A stretch of DNA of 64,000 nucleotides. Origin: Adineta steineri (Eukaryota; Rotifera; Eurotatoria; Adinetida; Adinetidae). The notes below the pieces were generated by a model. The model worked only from the letters and a program-made list of their open reading frames with translations, did no database searches and had not been told where the DNA came from. A program made the position numbers and the translations under genes. Positions 60,901 through 64,000 of the stretch are shown here, piece after piece; within the stretch, counting starts at the first letter, position 1; every line of letters begins with the position of its first letter. Where the stretch lies: positions 363,049 to 427,048 of the forward strand of contig CAJNOI010000007.1 in NCBI GenBank assembly GCA_905250115.1, in the 5' to 3' direction.

Positions 60901-63900
60901 AAGTAATGATTTACCACCAGTTGATTTAACTTTACCTTCAGCTGATCCAGTTCGTATACCAACAATTCATACTCATGACAAAAAACGACAAGCACCAAAA
61001 AAACCAACAGTGAATGACGAAAAAGTTCTATCTCAAGCAACAACAACAACAACAAGTCCCGAAGCCGTTGTACCAACAGTAAATGTCGTTGATACACAGC
61101 AAACAAATATTGTTCCAACAATTGAAACAAAAGTTGAAGATGAACTTTTAGTTCAATCACCTGTCTTAGAAAAACAAATTGAAGATGAAATTCCTATTCG
61201 ACCACCTACTCCAACTCCACCAGAAATTATAGAAAAACAATTAGATGAACCAATTCTTGTTCGACCACCATCACCAATAGCTCTTAATGGAGCACAACCA
61301 ATCGAAGAAATCTTAATGCCAATTTCTACTATTGAACAAAAACCAGTAGAAGAAATTAAAACAGAATCAACTAATTTGACATCAACTATCGACAAAAAAC
61401 CAATAGAAGATATTAAAGTATGTTTAGTTTTAATTATAATACAATTTCAGTTAGAAGTTTTCAAAATCTGTTTTTATTGAAGGATTTTTTTCTGTTTATT
61501 AAAAGTATATATATTAAAAGGAAGACATACAATTTTAATAGCTTTAAAAATACAATGATCTAACATGAATCGAAATTTCATTATTTTTCTTTTTTTTTTA
61601 GGAATCTCATGTTGAATCGAAACCACATTCATCATCCGAAATTAGAGCACCAGCTTTTAATATTCCTGAACTTGACTTATCAGGTCCACCTAGAAGTGAT
61701 TCATACATATCCTCACTAAAACATGAAGAATCTACAACAACTCAATCTCGTTCAGATAGTGGTCTTGAGGCAATAATCTCATCTCATCTTCAACCATCAT
61801 CAACATTCGGAACAAATCATACAGTTGAAGATGTTAAACAACATCCGTCCATTAGTTCAGGTTTAGGTAGTGCTAGTATAACAACATCGAGTTCTACAAA
61901 ACCTGAAATTCGATTAGAAAAATTACCACCAACAACGACAACATCAGGACTTAAACGTGAAAGTAGTATATTAAAACATGATTTTACACGTAAAATAAGT
62001 ATGAATGATGATTTACGTGCCAAATTAATTTTTCGACAAAATGATTTAAAGAAATGCTTGGAAGGTGAAATATCGAAATCAATTGATGATTATGATGGTA
62101 AAAAAGATCATAAATCATTAAATAAAATTCTTACACATGGAATTGATCTTATAAAAGATAAAAAAGTAACAACATATCCTGAATTAAAACAAAAATTAAT
62201 AATTGAACATAAAAATGATGCTTTTATTGTCGATCCTGTTGTACGTTCACTTTATTGTACAATTGAAAAGCAAGGTTTGGATAATCTCGATAAACCAGAA
62301 TTTCCATTAGCTATTCGTGATGTAAGTTATGATTAATGATTTCTTCTAATGATTTTCTAATATTTCTATTTTGATAGATGGTACGTCTTCCGGCTAAACA
62401 ACAATTTGACACCGTTACACATTTAAACAAAGAAATAACAGAGTATGTTATTAATAAATCACTACTTCCTCATTATATTCTATTCATATTTATAATAGAG
62501 AACCATCTCGAATACCTCAAGAACAATCATCAACTAAACATTCATGTTTAACATGTGGACATAAAAAAGCTCCTAAACAAAAAGTGTCAACATCACCAAC
62601 AACAGCAACAACAAATACATCTATTGGTTTACTTGATGAACGCCGTCGTTTACAATTAAATACCCATAGAAATGAATTAGGTACTATTCTTCGTGAACAT
62701 ATTCAATCGAGTCAACCACCCATTCGAAAATTTGCTGATCATACAAAAGAAGTTGATAAAATAACACGTAAAAGTTTAACACTTGTAACTCAACCAAAAA
62801 TTTTATCTTATGAACAAATTCGTAATGATTTAAAAACGGAATATAAACAAACATTTTATCTTGTTGATCCAGTAGTTGATATCATACGTGATACATTTGA
62901 TCATTGTGATATAACACAAATGAATGAAAAAACCAATTTAAATATATTAGATTCGAATATATCTCAAACAGCAAATTTATATAATCAAATAAATAATCAA
63001 ACAAATTTATTAACAACAGAAGAAATGAATTTATTAAAAACCAATCAATTAACATGGGTAAATCAATATTTAATTGATAATGAATTAAAAGAAAAGAAAA
63101 TAACGAAAAAACAAAATAAAGAATTAAATAAAATTTTACATCGTGCATTAGATATTCTCTCATTAAATCTTATTCATACATGGGATGAATTAAATTCTCA
63201 ATTAAGACGAGAATTTTCTAAAGCACATAATTTATGTGATCGTGCTATTGAATTAATAAAACAAGCACAAAAAGATGGTTTATTAGTATTAAATCAATCA
63301 CCAAATGCAATTCAACAAGATGTTACATCAATAAATATTATAAATGCAAATGGTAAACGACGTGTATCATCATTAATAACTGATCGTGCAAGACAAAATT
63401 TAAAAATGAATAGAAAAAAAATAGTCGTATCAATTTCAAGTTTATTATTAGAATATAATAAACCATTATATAATGAAAATCAAATTGAAAATTATGTTAA
63501 TAAAACATTTCATTATTTAGAAGGACAAAAAGTTGGACAATTTAAAGATTATAATGATGTTAAAGATAAATTAAAAAAAGATTTTAAACATAATCATGAA
63601 AAATTAATTGAACAAATTGTTGATGTTATTGAACAAGCACATGCATCAAATCAATTTGATGATATTGATAAATCGGAAGTACAAACATTAATGAGAGATA
63701 GACTTGATGGAAAACGTAAGAATTATTTAAAGAATTTTAAATTTTTTTTAAATCTTTTCTTTCTAATTTTTGTAGCATTAGTTATTAAAGAAATGTATGT
63801 TTCATTACCACCACGTGCAGGTGCATTTGCATCATCGAAACATACCAATGATGAATCATCACATTATTTATCAACATCTATTAATGGTGATCGAACATTG

Positions 63901-64000
63901 AATAGTAGTGCATCATCACATCGTGTTGGTCGTGGTCTTAGTTGGCGTGAAGCAAATGAACGTGCTAGAATTTTATTTTATCGTGGAAAACATCCAGCTA
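51902..64000 (+). CDS. Giant modular scaffold-like protein, unknown (5' part)
   Basis: Twelve exons join in phase: 51902-52194, 53434-55004, 56663-57330, 57438-57905, 58182-59123, 59191-59400, 59454-60287, 60347-61417, 61602-62321, 62378-62442, 62499-63715, 63776-64000. They give about 2760 residues, continuing past the window. The start M-G-C-S-N-A-R fits, in part, an N-myristoylation/palmitoylation signal. The first ~2000 residues are mostly disordered, rich in T/E/K/P, with basic Cys clusters (54271-54327, 57628-57681, 58838-58915, 60698-60770, 62540-62584), five H-L-E-P-R repeats (58248-58622) and L-P-x-V-D-L/I-P segments. From 62001, ~90-residue helical repeats begin. I do not recognise a family. 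The donor at 55005 (GTTAAT) is weak, and a TAA follows in frame at 55007, so a separate 622-residue gene ending there, with a second gene starting near 55767, is possible. Confidence 0.75.
55767..55839 (+). other. Candidate alternative first exon of the giant gene
   Basis: ATG at 55767 opens 24 codons plus one base (M-R-F-R-R-Y-V-L-S-K-C-S-G-T-P-P-P-G-R-Y) ending at a strong donor, G|GTAAGT. The phase (1) matches the acceptor of the exon at 56663. It could start a shorter isoform or a separate gene. Confidence 0.5.
56095..56343 (-). CDS. Possible small intronic antisense gene
   Basis: A single 82-codon frame on the minus strand lies in the intron between 55840 and 56662. Its composition is protein-like rather than low-complexity (M-A-S-D-S-N-S-Q-P-S-F-L-P-R start, then F-Q-R-F-F-G-K-L-H), ending T-V-L-T-K-K and TAA. 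It has no signal peptide or membrane segment, and no family is recognised. The region upstream on its strand holds a (TTCG)n tract (56363-56392). It could be chance, or one exon of a longer gene. Confidence 0.4.
   Translation of the reverse strand: MASDSNSQPSFLPRSYLPIMNSSDSYDEITSGVLRQTKHRNIFQRFFGKLHATPFVYTDELKQYSINGGNVNNNGRTVLTKK
58248..58622 (+). repeat. Five ~25-residue H-L-E-P-R / E-P-V-D-V-Q repeats
   Basis: Tandem coding repeats of 75-78 bases with the core E-E-K-P-I-V-H-L-E-P-R-S-A-T-I-E-P-V-D-V. Unit 3 is the most diverged (H-L-E-E-H-V-L-K-L-S-P-V-D-V). They lie in the disordered part of the giant protein. Confidence 0.85.
62001..64000 (+). repeat. ~90-residue helical repeat array in the giant protein
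   Basis: At least four related units: 62001-62304, 62629-62921, 63019-63282 and 63376-63669, with a fifth starting near 63958 at the window edge and a possible distant relative at 54520-54800. Shared pattern: an amphipathic helix with R-x-x-L, then L-N-K-I-L-x-x-x-L-D-x-I (or a close variant), then T-Y/W-x-E-L-K-x-x-L-K-x-E-F/H, then V-D-P-V-V-x-x-I or a similar hydrophobic helix. I know of no named domain with this pattern. Confidence 0.65.

Overview
This is AT-rich nuclear DNA from an animal. Genes are split by many short GT-AG introns, mostly 40-100 bases, and the proteins are animal ones: PHLPP, ODAD4, DCAF13, RPL38, EMC1, OXNAD1 and a GT31 glycosyltransferase. The compact genes, the lineage-specific PLAT and Thr-rich/kelch proteins and the codon bias toward A/T endings fit a bdelloid rotifer best. 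That placement is inference, not a search result. Two runs of exactly 100 N (14817-14916, 40226-40325) are scaffold gaps.

Layout. 1-506: 3' end of a Ser-rich repeat protein (+). 1434-6916: a complete PHLPP-type phosphatase (-), 12 coding exons. 7905-14816: an outer-dynein-arm docking TPR protein (ODAD4) whose reading frame runs without a break into a series of PLAT domains (+), cut by the first gap. 14917-19580: non-coding, with a diverged pair of ~0.67 kb direct repeats. 19581-22637: secreted protein with a Cys-rich N-terminal domain, a Ser/Thr tract and seven kelch-like repeats (+). 24308-25579: two RRM-like domains plus coiled coil (+). 25751-26521: four-helix membrane protein (-). 27214-28451: GT31 glycosyltransferase (+). 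28922-30661: DCAF13 (-), head to head with RPL38 (31091-31393, +). 31591-39496: EMC1 (+, 18 coding exons), with an oppositely oriented intronless gene in its second coding intron. 41336-42208: OXNAD1 (+). 42209-51901: 9.7 kb with no convincing gene. 51902-64000: the start of a very large unknown protein (+) that leaves the window.

I rebuilt the multi-exon genes by following splice sites by eye and checking that phase is kept at every junction. The ODAD4-PLAT, EMC1, DCAF13, PHLPP and giant-scaffold models each stay in frame throughout.

The best candidates for something undescribed are: (1) the giant protein, with a possible N-myristoyl/Cys start, recurrent basic 'LCSCFGxK' clusters and at least four tandem copies of a ~90-residue helical unit I do not recognise; (2) the ODAD4-PLAT fusion, a ciliary docking factor carrying lipid/protein-binding PLAT domains; (3) a family of short G/T-rich inverted-repeat elements limited to the first 24 kb; and (4) several genes with a splice acceptor 0-6 bases before the ATG, suggesting spliced-leader trans-splicing and a possible RPL38-EMC1 operon.
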